From NCBI GenBank assembly GCA_029204225.1, contig CM055097.1, forward strand, positions 3,019,699 through 3,083,698: 64,000 nt of DNA. Direction: 5' to 3'. Below the pieces are notes generated by a model, which was given only the letters and a program-made list of their open reading frames with translations, was not told where the DNA came from and did not search any database. Shown here piece by piece: positions 34,196-43,432 of the stretch. Position 1 is the stretch's first letter, and every line of letters begins with the position of its first letter. The DNA comes from Diphasiastrum complanatum (Eukaryota; Streptophyta; Lycopodiopsida; Lycopodiales; Lycopodiaceae). A program made the translations under genes and the position numbers.

Positions 34196-34207
34196 CAAAA
34201 AAATGTC

Positions 34208-34439
34208 GAAGGTTCTTTGCTTTGAATAATGCTAGATAAGAGAGCATAATTTGCTTCATACCTTTCAGGTCATGTCTTCTCTCTTGTTGATTTTCGTAGC
34301 ACTCCCTGACTATGTGTGGTAAGTTCTTAAGTTCCTGAAATATCAATTTGTATTTTAATTCATAATTTTATTTTAAATTTTTTATTTTAAAACTAAAATT
34401 TTAAATTGATTTTACTCTTAATGTTCCATGTCAGGTACA
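34208..34439. other. Junction between inverted repeat and Copia remnant
   Basis: AT-rich unique sequence. No feature seen. Confidence 0.4.
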
Positions 34440-36966
34440 AGCCCAATGTCAAGAACGCGGGAGGAGCTCAACTTTGACATAACCATCGGTTATTATTCTT
34501 TGGATTGATCCTGGAAAGTCATCCATGTCGCGGCTCTCCAACAATCTCTCAAACCACTTAGGGAGCTTCCTGTCAAGTGATTCGCTTTCTGGTGAAAATG
34601 TATCCTACGGTACATCCTTCTCCTTGCGTTTGTCACCTGCCTTCAATCCTTCTTGCACCAAAAAGTTTATCTCTACCTCTCCAACCTGTCTCTTGGGGTT
34701 GAGTAGTAGTATCTTGAGATGTATCCTCATGCTCATTACTTGGAAGGTCAATGAATAGATCATCATCAGGAGGTATCCTTACTATACCATCTTTCCCACT
34801 GGATGTGTCTATCTTCTCAGCATCCTCGTCTTCATACATCTTGGATTCATCAAAGATAACATCATGACTTACATGTTTTTGTTTTTCAGTGGATCAAAAC
34901 ATTAGCCCTTCACACGTTCATCATATCCTAGGAATATACACTTGATAGCTTTCACATCAAGTTTACGTCTCTCTTCCTTAGGAATGTGTACAAAGGCCTT
35001 ACATCCAAAGATTCGCAAGTGGTTCACCTTTGGCTGCTTCTTTGTGAATGCTTCCTTAGGTGTTATCTTTGGTATGGCAATGGTAGGACTTCTATTTTGA
35101 AGATAGACTACCGTACTGCATGCTTTTGACCAAAAATCTTTTGGTAGTTTCATCTCAGCTAGCATAGATCTGGCACTTTCTACAATCGTACGATTCTTGT
35201 GCTCAGCTACACCATTGAGAGTAGGAGTATGAGCTTGCATAAATTGTCTTTTAATCCCACATTGATCACAAAGATCATTGAAGTCATTAGACTTTTACTC
35301 ACCTCCACTATCTGATCTTAGGACTTTGATCTTCCGACCTGTCTGATTTTCGACCAATGCTTTGAAGCTCTTGAAATTGTCAAATGCATCCGATTTTTTC
35401 TTCAAGAAGTAAATCCACGTCTTACGTGACATATCATCAATAAAGGTCATGAAATAGAAGGCTTTACCTAAGGACATAGTCCTCATAGGCCTGCATAAAT
35501 CTGTGTGGATCAAATCCAGGATGTTCTTTGCTCTTGCAACACCACCTTTATTGAACTTCTCTCGATGTTGCTTCCCATATGCACAATGATGACTTGCACA
35601 TCGATTTCAAGTGGTCTTCTATAGTAGGCAATCCTGTTACCTTCTCCAATTTTCTCATCAAACTGAGGCTTCCTAAGTTCAAGTGACCAAGCCTCTTATG
35701 CCACAACTCAGTTTGTGAAGGAATGGACGATACGAGTCCATGTTGCCCCTTGATTGTAGCATTCAATCTGTACAATTTTGTATTGGGCTCCCTTACTCCA
35801 TCCGCAATAACTTTGAACTTTTGGTTCACATCCTTCACAAAGCAACAATCATGGGCGAATTCTACTTTCAACTTTTGATCAGTAATGACTCCAACAAAAA
35901 GTAGATTTTTCTTCAAACCTGGTACGTAAAGTACCTCCCTGATCATCTCGCTTTTGCCATCAGGTAGTTGGATTGAAACGGTGCCTATCCCCTTGATCTT
36001 GCACACATCACCATTTGCTTGTGAAACGGACGTTCCATTATCCAACACTTTCAAGCTACTGAACCAATTCTTGTTACCTGTCATGTGTCTTGTGGATCCC
36101 GAGTCAATATACCACGCTTGATCATCTTGATTAGATGACAATGCAGATATGAAGATGCTAGAGTCTTCAATCTCACCCTCATCAACAAGGTTACCTTCTT
36201 GTTTTGGTTTTCCCTTGCCTTGTTCCACCAGGAATTTGCGACATTCACTCTTCCAATGGCCCTTTTTACCACAACGAAAGCACTTGTCTTTCTTCTTGGT
36301 CTTACTAGAAGATCTCTCATCCTCATGAGACTTGGAAAATTGCTGTCTAGACTTCTTCTTGCCATTGCCTTGTTTTTGGCGTGTTGCAAGTGCTTGATCG
36401 TCAGTATTATGACGTCTAGCTTTCACTATTTCTCACCGTTGCTCATCCTGCATCAAGATTCTTGTGAGCTCATCAAACATCTGATAGGGTTCTGCAATGT
36501 CGCATAATGCATTGTGCACCAGCTCCACATCACGTATGTGCTCACCAATATAATGCAGTTCATCCATCATTGTCTTGATTCTGGTCATATACGTCTGAAT
36601 GTGCTCTCCTTTCTCCATTCGGGCACTATTCAGCTTTGACTTCAGAAACATGATTCTTGACAAATTTGACGTCTCGAACTGCTCCTTTAGCACATCTCAT
36701 GCCTGTCTGAGTGTAACAACATCACAAATGTGGATAATGATGTGATCCTTCACTGACAAGTTAATGAAGGTCAAAGCTTTCCTCATCTTTTTGTCGAACA
36801 CTTTGATATCCGCTTCATTTGACGGCCTTCTCTCATCACTTGTGATGACTTCCCACACATCTTTCTCCATCAGTATGTTTTTCATTTTGAATTTCCACAC
36901 TGCATAGTTGGAAATCCCGTCCAATTTGCTACTTTCACTCAAAATGGACTCTCCCATGTTTGTCAT
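34440..36966 (-). pseudogene. Ty1/copia gag-protease-integrase, RT and RNase H absent
   Basis: This copy lies between the arms of the long inverted repeat. gag starts at 36966 (MTNMGESILSESSKLDGISN) and contains YAVWKFKMKNILMEKDVWEV. The frame 36426-35548 (292 codons) has a perfect CCHC knuckle CFRCGKKGHWKSEC, protease AWYIDSGSTRHMTG, EVLYVPGLKKNLL, and HKRLGHLNLGSLSLMRKL. Integrase follows in broken frames: YFMTFIDDMSRKTWIYFLKK, KVLRSDSGGE, LNGVAEHKNRTIVESARSM (Glu region), LRIFGCKAFVHIPKEERRK. A linker KLPKWFERLLESRDMDDFPG near 34540 is the last trace; the RT is missing. No LTR pair was identified for this copy. Confidence 0.9.
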
Positions 36967-38282
36967 CGCAAAACTGCTTGAAACTTTTGTCGTAGGCTAA
37001 AAGTAGTATGTCGAGGCCAGAAATGATGTCAGAAGTTGAAAATAATGACCTGCACTTTTTTCCTTACCAGGCCACTCGGCTTTTCCACCAATTTGTAAGC
37101 CAAATTGGCGTCGCCTTCCGAAATGCACTTAGTCGTCAACTCCCAACTACGTGCCCAGTGGAATGGTGAAATCACTTTTGGCGCACTCCAAACACTTTCT
37201 CCGCTGCAATCACTCTGTTTTGCTGTATTGTTCTTGCAGGTACAGTGCAAGTGCCCTTCGTTTGGAGGTTATAGCCTTTCGTTTGGGTCAAAACGGACAA
37301 AGGACCCAAAAGTAGGGATTTTCCTTGTTTTTGAACTGTTTCTTCACCTTGAAGAAACTTCCCACTTCACTTGTGAAGAGACCCAACTCCAATTTTAGTA
37401 TGAATATTCTTAATGAGGTTGAAGGCCGGAATGCACTTCAAAACCCTTCAAGATATTTTCTACTTCATCCAATGGCTGATAGCAATCCAACGGCCCACGC
37501 TTGTCCTCTAAAACTCTACCCTGGTCATTGATCATGATGGAACAAATCCGACCATCCAATAGCAATTTGTGTGCTAATCCGGAGTCATACATCCACTAGA
37601 CTCCTCCAGCCGCTACTGCACTAGCCACACTAGAGGCGCACGAGGCCTTCACGGCTCCTCCTCCTCCCTTCTTGCTCTCTTCACCTCCATTCATGCTATG
37701 GCAGCCACGTAGAAACTAATTCATCTACTTCCTTGGCTTGCGGCTGCCTGTGGCCTCCTGGCTGATGCTACACATTGCTGGGGCGCCCTCCTTCCGACTT
37801 TTACAGCTCCAAAAAGAGTTCAGAATGGAGAGAAATCTTTAAGTATCTCCTAAAGGCTAGTATGTGAATGTTAAGCTTGTTTTAAAATATAAAAAAAACA
37901 GGCTATTCACTATGGTTTTATAATTATTATTTATTCAAACTTTAAGTCTCAAGTTTGCATAAATATAGGCAATTGGCTGGCTTAAAGCTACTTAGTAGCT
38001 TTTTACCTTTGATTTCTTTTCAAGAAATGATTTTTTTATCGTTTGAAATTAGTTCAAAAAAAAAAAAAGACAAAACAAATGGTGCTCAGCGTAGGTCTGA
38101 ACAATTATGTTCAATCCACTGACCTGCAGTATGGATCGGGAGGGTGAGGGAATAGTACTTCCCTGGCAACAACAAAAAAAAATTTTTGCTAACAAAGTCT
38201 CTGCACAGCTGCAGTCCACCCTTCTGGAGCCCAAGCTATGTACCTAATCATTCATTATTTCGCTTCAAGATTGGTTCTAGGT
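36967..38282. other. Non-coding spacer inside the inverted repeat
   Basis: It should contain the leader and perhaps the 5' LTR of the Copia copy, but I found no primer site and no LTR partner. ORFs at 37105-37592 overlap on both strands and look spurious. Confidence 0.45.
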
Positions 38283-38318
38283 ACGTAATTGTTGTTCGTC
38301 TGATTTTTGGGTCATTCT

Positions 38319-38351
38319 GGGCCCTATATTATTTTGCATAATATAGGGCCC
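38319..38351. repeat. Perfect 14-bp-arm hairpin
   Basis: GGGCCCTATATTAT pairs perfectly with ATAATATAGGGCCC around a 5-base loop. It lies between a TIR-like ACGTAATTG...CTGATTTTT sequence (38284-38309) and the inner end of the right arm. The TIR-like sequence recurs inverted at about 39160-39186, so a smaller inverted-repeat element may span 38283-39187. Confidence 0.8.
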
Positions 38352-38392
38352 AACAACGTTTTTTTGCCTGACACGAGAGAGAGAGAGCGAGG

Positions 38393-39784
38393 GACATTTT
38401 TTTGCCTGGCGCGAGAGAGAGAGACTAGCAGAGAGCGAGGGACAGAGGAGAGAGAGCGGAGGGAGACAGCGCGAGAGAGAGGAGGGAGAGCGGAGAGAGC
38501 AGCGGAGGGAGACAACGCGAGAGAGAGGAGAGAGCAGAGAAAGAGCGGAGGGGGATGAGAGAGAGAGAGAGAGAAGAGAGGAGGGAGGGGATAGGAGAGA
38601 GAGAGAACATAGGAGAGAGGAGAGCGGAGGGAGAGTAGAGAGAGAGAGAGAGGAGAAGCAGAGGGAGGAGAGAGGAGAGAGTAGAGAGAGAGAATAGAGG
38701 AGAGCAGACAGAGGGAAGAGGAGAGAGAGCTGAGGGAAGGAGAGAGAGAGAGAGAGGAGAGAGCGGAGGGATGGAAGGAGAGCAGACAAGACAGAGGAGG
38801 GAGGGATAAGAGGAGGGGAGAGAGAGATAAGAGAGACAACGGAGGGACAACACATAGCAGAGACAACACAGGAAGGGAGGGAGAGCATGGAGAGAGGAGA
38901 GGGCTGACGGAGAGAGTGCAAACATTAGAGAACAGAGAGGGAGAGAGCGGAGAGGGAGAGAATACAGACGTACAGACAACAGAGAGAGGGAGAGCAGAGA
39001 GGAGAGGGAGAGAGCCGACCGATAGGAAGAGAGAGCGGAGAGGAGAGAGCGAGCGCGAAAGAGAGGGAGAGAGAGAGCGCGAGGAGAGAGAGCGAGCACG
39101 AAAGAGAGGGAGGGAGGGAGAGAGAGAGCGCAAAGTGAAAATACAGGAGAGACGATAAAAAAAAAATCAGGCGAACCGGCAATTACGTGCGGTAATGGTC
39201 CATTGGTCGGACCATTACCACAAATAATTTGGTCCCCGGGCAGCTCGTGGCCTCCACCACTCGCTGCCTGGGTCCCAAATTATTTATGGTAATGGCCCTC
39301 CCAATAGCCATTACCTACTACATTTTGGTACCTGCTCATCTCTTTGAGATGATGAGTGAAGGGAAGGGGGAGATAATACCTCCCCCAGACCGTGACGGAC
39401 TCTTTGGCTCCCCAGACCGCGACGGACTCTTTGGCTGCAGCAGCACAATTGAGAGGAGCCTGCAGGTTGAAGGGGGGGAGATAGTACCTTCTCCTCCCCC
39501 TAATAACTTTTGATGTGACAGGGGAGGAGAGTGGCGCGTCTCCCCATGACCCTGTCATCGCGCCTTCCCACGATTTTTATCTCTCTTTTGTTGAAGGAGA
39601 ATAAGTTATCCCAAAGCTATTTACTAAGTTGTAAAACTTAGTTTCTAAGTTTGAATTTTTTAACTCTAAGAGTGAAGAATCTCAAAAATAAGCTAAGATG
39701 AATCTTGGAGGCCTGTCCTTTCATGGCTGTACCATTCTTCTTCCTCCCTCTCTGTACCTGCAGATCTCCAAAGGAGTGGAGAGA
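38393..39784 (-). repeat. Right arm of the ~1.4-kb inverted repeat
   Basis: Reverse-complement partner of 32758-34207: GA tract, 125-bp palindrome (39191-39315), C/G runs, then the outer end GGAGTGGAGAGA at 39784. A short segment (TTTTTTGCCTG...GAGAGAG) is duplicated just inside the inner end. To its right the sequence no longer matches the left flank, where a Copia gag lies. Confidence 0.88.
39191..39315. repeat. 125-bp imperfect palindrome (right copy)
   Basis: It begins GGTAATGGTCCATTGGTCGG and ends AATAGCCATTACC; inverted copy of 33259-33383 with few differences. Its position in both arms shows that it was there before the arms were separated or copied. Confidence 0.8.
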
Positions 39785-40137
39785 GCTGTGGTACGTAGGA
39801 GTTGGAGAGGGGAGAAGGGGCCTTAATTTAATTTCATAAACCTTTGGGGTCCCCCATGGGCCATGTGGCACCATTTGGTGGCCCCACATGGTAAGAAAGG
39901 CCTAGAAGGGACAAATGGGGCCTTTCTTTGACCCCACCTATCTTTTTTTGCATGAGGTTGGAGAGGAGGTTTGGGGAGGTGGTAAAGGAGGTACGTTCAC
40001 TTCCTTTGCCTCATTATCAAAAGTTATTTTAGAGGCTGTGAGTTCTCAAGTTGGTTATTTCTTGAGGCCTTTTGCTCTAGTTGTTGCCTTTTAACGTTTT
40101 TTATATCGTAGCTCTCCACTTTTCCTCTCCAAGTCCC
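39785..40137. other. No gene; small inverted repeat
   Basis: CCATGTGG and CCACATGG, with GGTGGCC in between, form a short hairpin near 39858-39891. This interval may be the remains of the leader of chromovirus A, whose 5' LTR I could not find. Confidence 0.4.
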
Positions 40138-41010
40138 GTCGGGACTGATATGGAGAACATGACGTGTGCAATTAATTTGTTGCAACAACAAATTGTTGAC
40201 ATGCGATCTAAACATGAACGGGCGGAGGCTGAAATTCGGGCTATGTCCCAGTCTCAACAAGCTCTCCTTAGCCTGATGTTTACTCCAAAATTTTTTACCG
40301 GAGAGAAAAGGACAGACACCAAGATTGTTAGCTTGGCTGGATCGATGGACTTCTCATTTTTCCATGCACGATTTACCAAATAGCTCGCGTATTCGACGAC
40401 CATCATGTTTTTACGCGGAAAGCGTACTCATGGTGGCAGGATCTTAAGGATTGAGCTACGGTCCCAACTACTTGGGATGAATTTAAGGTAGTTTTTAAAG
40501 CTGCCTTTATGTTTGTCCTTGACGATTTTGAATATTATCGTCGATTTGCCACATTGCAAATGGGGACGAAGCTCTTGGACATCTACTTGTAGGACTTCCA
40601 AAAGGCTACTTCGTGGTTTTTTAACCGCATATACAACATACTCCTTAAGTTGCATTTCATTTTGGGCTTGCCCAAGGAATATCAGTTGGAGGTCCATCGT
40701 AATCAGCCACAGTTTTTAGAGGATACCGTGCATTTCGCTCGGATTTTCGACGACACACATTGTAACCGGCAAAGAGCAACAAAATCCTGAAGTAAAAGCC
40801 AAACCCTCTATGGGCCCTCCTTTCAAAAAGGGCAAGGAGTGAGTGGTCGGCGAAGCTTCCCCCTCGGGAAAGAAAAAGAAGTGCCCTCGGTTGGAGAGAG
40901 CGGACTTTGATAAGGCCAAAAGCGATGGGTTGTGTTTCTCCTGCATGGAGAAGGGGCAGCTTTCCAAGGACTGCCCGAAGAGACGGAAGAATGGTGGCCA
41001 CTCCTTTAAG
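40138..41010 (+). pseudogene. Chromovirus A gag with zinc knuckle
   Basis: A short frame from about 40150 reads MENMTCAINLLQQQIVDMRS and AMSQSQQALLSLMFTPKFFT, a coiled-coil N-terminus of Gypsy gag. Several frame breaks follow. A CCHC-type knuckle near 40930 reads GLCFSCMEKGQLSKDCPKRR; its third ligand, normally the His of GHxxxxC, is replaced by Gln. This gag belongs to the plus-strand Gypsy element whose pol continues to 42462 and beyond element B. Confidence 0.75.
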
Positions 41011-41059
41011 GCACCAGGTAATTCTTCTATTTGTTGCATTGATGTATTTTTACAGATGA

Positions 41060-42462
41060 AACAGTTTGTATGAATTGTTTTTTTGATATTGTAGTGTTTG
41101 GACCTCACGACCTCATTTGTATGAGTGAGTTTGTAGGCATCCAACCTGTGAGTGTTCTTTTTGACGACGATTCTACGCATAATTTTATTAATGCTAAGTT
41201 GGTGGAGAAGCTGCAGTTGGCAACCGCACCAAGTGACCACAAGTACATGGTTAGGATGGCAGCTGGTGGGGAGCAGCAGGCCTCAGACCACTTTGTCCCC
41301 CACGTGCTGTTGAAGATTCAAAACTATGTAGATAGTTCATCTTTTCGTGTTATGAATCTCGACAAGTGCATTTAATCCTAGGTAAAGAGTGGTTTTATGC
41401 TAGGAATGAGTCTTTAAAGAAAGATTATGTATCACATAGTATTTCTTTCTTGCATAATGACTCACTGGTTTGTCTTAAAGGTGATGAGCCTGATCTACCT
41501 TTTGTAACTGCTCATGAAACGAATCAATGTATTTTGGATTTTGAGTATCATTCGTACTTATGTTATCTGAAAGATGAATCATACATAGATGCTTCTCCTA
41601 AAACATTGTCTTTTTCTGATGATAATTTAGAATCTTCACCTGAGGGCAAAATCTTTAAGAGACTTAGGGAGGAATATAATGATATATTCCTTGAGCAGTT
41701 GCCTGAGGGTCTTCCCTCCTCATGGGGAGTAGACCATCACATAGATCTTCTTCCCGACAGCTCCTCCCCTATATTGCTTTTTCCTTATAGGATGAGCCCG
41801 AAGGAAGAAGATGAAGTTGCTAGCCAACTTAAGGAGTTGTTATATAAGGGCCATAATAGGCCTAGTAAATCCCCTTGGGGAAATCGACAAGAAAGATGGC
41901 GGTATTCGTCTTTGTGTCGATTGCAAAAAGCTTAATAAAATGACAATTAAAAACTGTTATCCCTTACGTCGGATGGACGACTTAATGGACCGATTGAATG
42001 GTGCTAAGTTTTTCACCAAATTGAACCTTAGGTCGGGGTACCATCAAACTAGAATGCACGAGAGGGATGTATCCAAAACTAGTTTTTGTTCTAGGTGCGA
42101 CCTTTGGTCTAACTAATTTCTTGACTATCTTCCAACAGATGATGAACGATATCCTTCGTCCATATCTAGGAAAGTTTCTTGTGGTACTTTTAGAGATACT
42201 GATTTACAGTAAGACTCTTGAAGAGCACGAGGTGCATTTGTGTACAGTCTTAGATAATCTAAGGTAAGCAAAGCTTTATGCTAAGGAGTCTAAATGTGAG
42301 TTTTTTCAAGCAAGACTCAAGTATTTGGGATATATAGTTTTTAATTGAGGTCTGGAGATTAACGTCCAGAAAGTTCGTGATTGGCCTATCTTGAAAACCA
42401 TTAGGGAAGTAAAAAAAAATTTGGGCTTCACAGGATTTTTCCATGAATTCATTCAAGATTAT
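41060..42462 (+). pseudogene. Chromovirus A protease and RT (5' part of pol)
   Basis: The protease block VSVLFDDDSTHNFINAKLVE has DDDS where DSGS/DSGA is expected, so the aspartic protease site is altered. RT starts around LPEGLPSSWGVDHHIDLLPD and continues with GIRLCVDCKKLNKMTIKNCY, FTKLNLRSGYHQTRMHERD, and FGLTNFLTIFQQMMNDILRP. The catalytic box reads FLVVLLEILIYSKTLEEHE instead of YLDDILI. RT ends at FFHEFIQDY (42462), where element B is inserted. Frame changes occur near 41370, 41870, 42070 and 42270. Confidence 0.88.
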
Positions 42463-42786
42463 TGTAGTGGGTTTTTTTTCCTTGCCTAACCTGAATCCAA
42501 GATCTAGTCAATCTAGCATCAAAGAGACAGAGTTAGTTGTCACGCGTAGGTTCGTTCCCATGAGAGCGATAGTATAGTTCAAATTTCAACATGAATGGAG
42601 GATCTAACACTACATCCATTAACACTAAGCATTAACACTACATCCATTAACCCTACTTCCATTAACCCTAAATCCACAACAATGATAGAAACTTACTCTT
42701 CTCTCTCACAAGAAGCATAAGAAATAGCAATCCCAATAATGATCAAATCCAACAATTAGCAAAATCCAAAGAAAGCATGAGAAATG
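42463..42786 (-). repeat. Element B 3' LTR, outer part
   Basis: Starts TGTAGTGGGTTTTTTTTCC and matches 53399-53735 in the same orientation, including the CATTAACACTACATC minisatellite (42609-42670). Similarity stops abruptly after GAAATG at 42786, where the inverted segment begins. Confidence 0.9.
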
Positions 42787-43432
42787 ATGGGAGACTCTTG
42801 GGAATCCCGCTTCACCTCATGGACAACTTCCAAGTGGATTGTCGAAGCCCACCGCTGTTTCTTGCCGCATAATTTGGATTTCAATATTGCACGCCTTGAC
42901 TTTATGGAGAAGGTGCAGTATCATTAAATTCAGATTCAGCGCGAAGCCAATAAAGATTCCCAATAACTGCATATTGCAGGTGTCGTGGGACCGCCACTAG
43001 TTTTGGTGGGGGATACTGTTGGAGGGTTTGCGGATCCCAAGGCAACCCTAACCCTAGTTAATAAGTGAGAGGGATTTGGCACCCTGCGCGGGTAAGTCCA
43101 ACCCGATGACCACATAGTTATTTGATTAATTAGAATGTTAATAAAAGGACTTTAGGCCTTTTTGCGGGACTTTTAATGTCGCAGGGCCTAAATGTCAAGT
43201 TAGTGAATAAAGTTGGGTTTCCCTCCAATTTTGATGGTTCCCACACTTTTTTAAATTTGAATAAAAAGAGAGGCAAGACTGGATCAATAGGATTCAGAGG
43301 CCAGGGTACTCCTCTCTACTATAAAAAGAGACCAACTCGAGCTGTTCCTCATGTTTATTTTCTCATTTCAATAAAGCAGATTGGTTCTCTTTAGAAATGA
43401 ATTGATGAATGTCCTTGCTCTTCCTCTCTTCT
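42787..43432 (+). repeat. Inverted segment: end of the extra ORF, polypurine tract and inner LTR part
   Basis: Everything here is flipped relative to the rest of element B. 42787-42928 encodes on the plus strand the C-terminal end of the extra ORF (SWESRFTSWTTSKWIVEAHR ... MEKVQYH-stop). Then come a purine tract GGTGGGGGATAC (43005-43016) and an LTR start TGTTGGAGGGTTTGCGG at 43017. The LTR part runs to 43432 and is the reverse complement of 53740-54154, with a TATA motif near 43320 and AATAAA near 43371. Turned over, the segment would complete both the LTR (to about 740 bp against 756 on the right) and the ORF. Confidence 0.88.

Larger units (their letters stand above)
32758..34207 (+). repeat. 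Left arm of a ~1.4-kb inverted repeat
   Basis: From TCTCTCCACTCCTTTGGAG at 32758 to CAGGCAAAAAAATGTC at 34207 this sequence is the reverse complement of 38393-39784, with substitutions and small indels. In order it holds a unique ~430-bp outer part, short C-runs (33072-33090, 33192-33213), a 125-bp palindrome, and a ~770-bp CT tract. No transposase ORF is found. The two arms could be terminal repeats of one large element or two inverted copies. Confidence 0.88.

Noticed and set aside
33392-34239. Two overlapping plus-strand ORFs of 277 and 269 codons, Ser/Leu/Pro-rich
   Set aside because: They are translations of a CT-rich low-complexity tract. All three frames stay open because stop codons need A or G. 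The mirror ORFs at 38277-39133 have the same cause.
42600-42670. Interstitial telomere sequence (CATTAACCCTA-like repeats)
   Set aside because: The repeats are a 15-bp minisatellite inside the LTR of element B, present in both LTR copies, and not the plant telomere unit.
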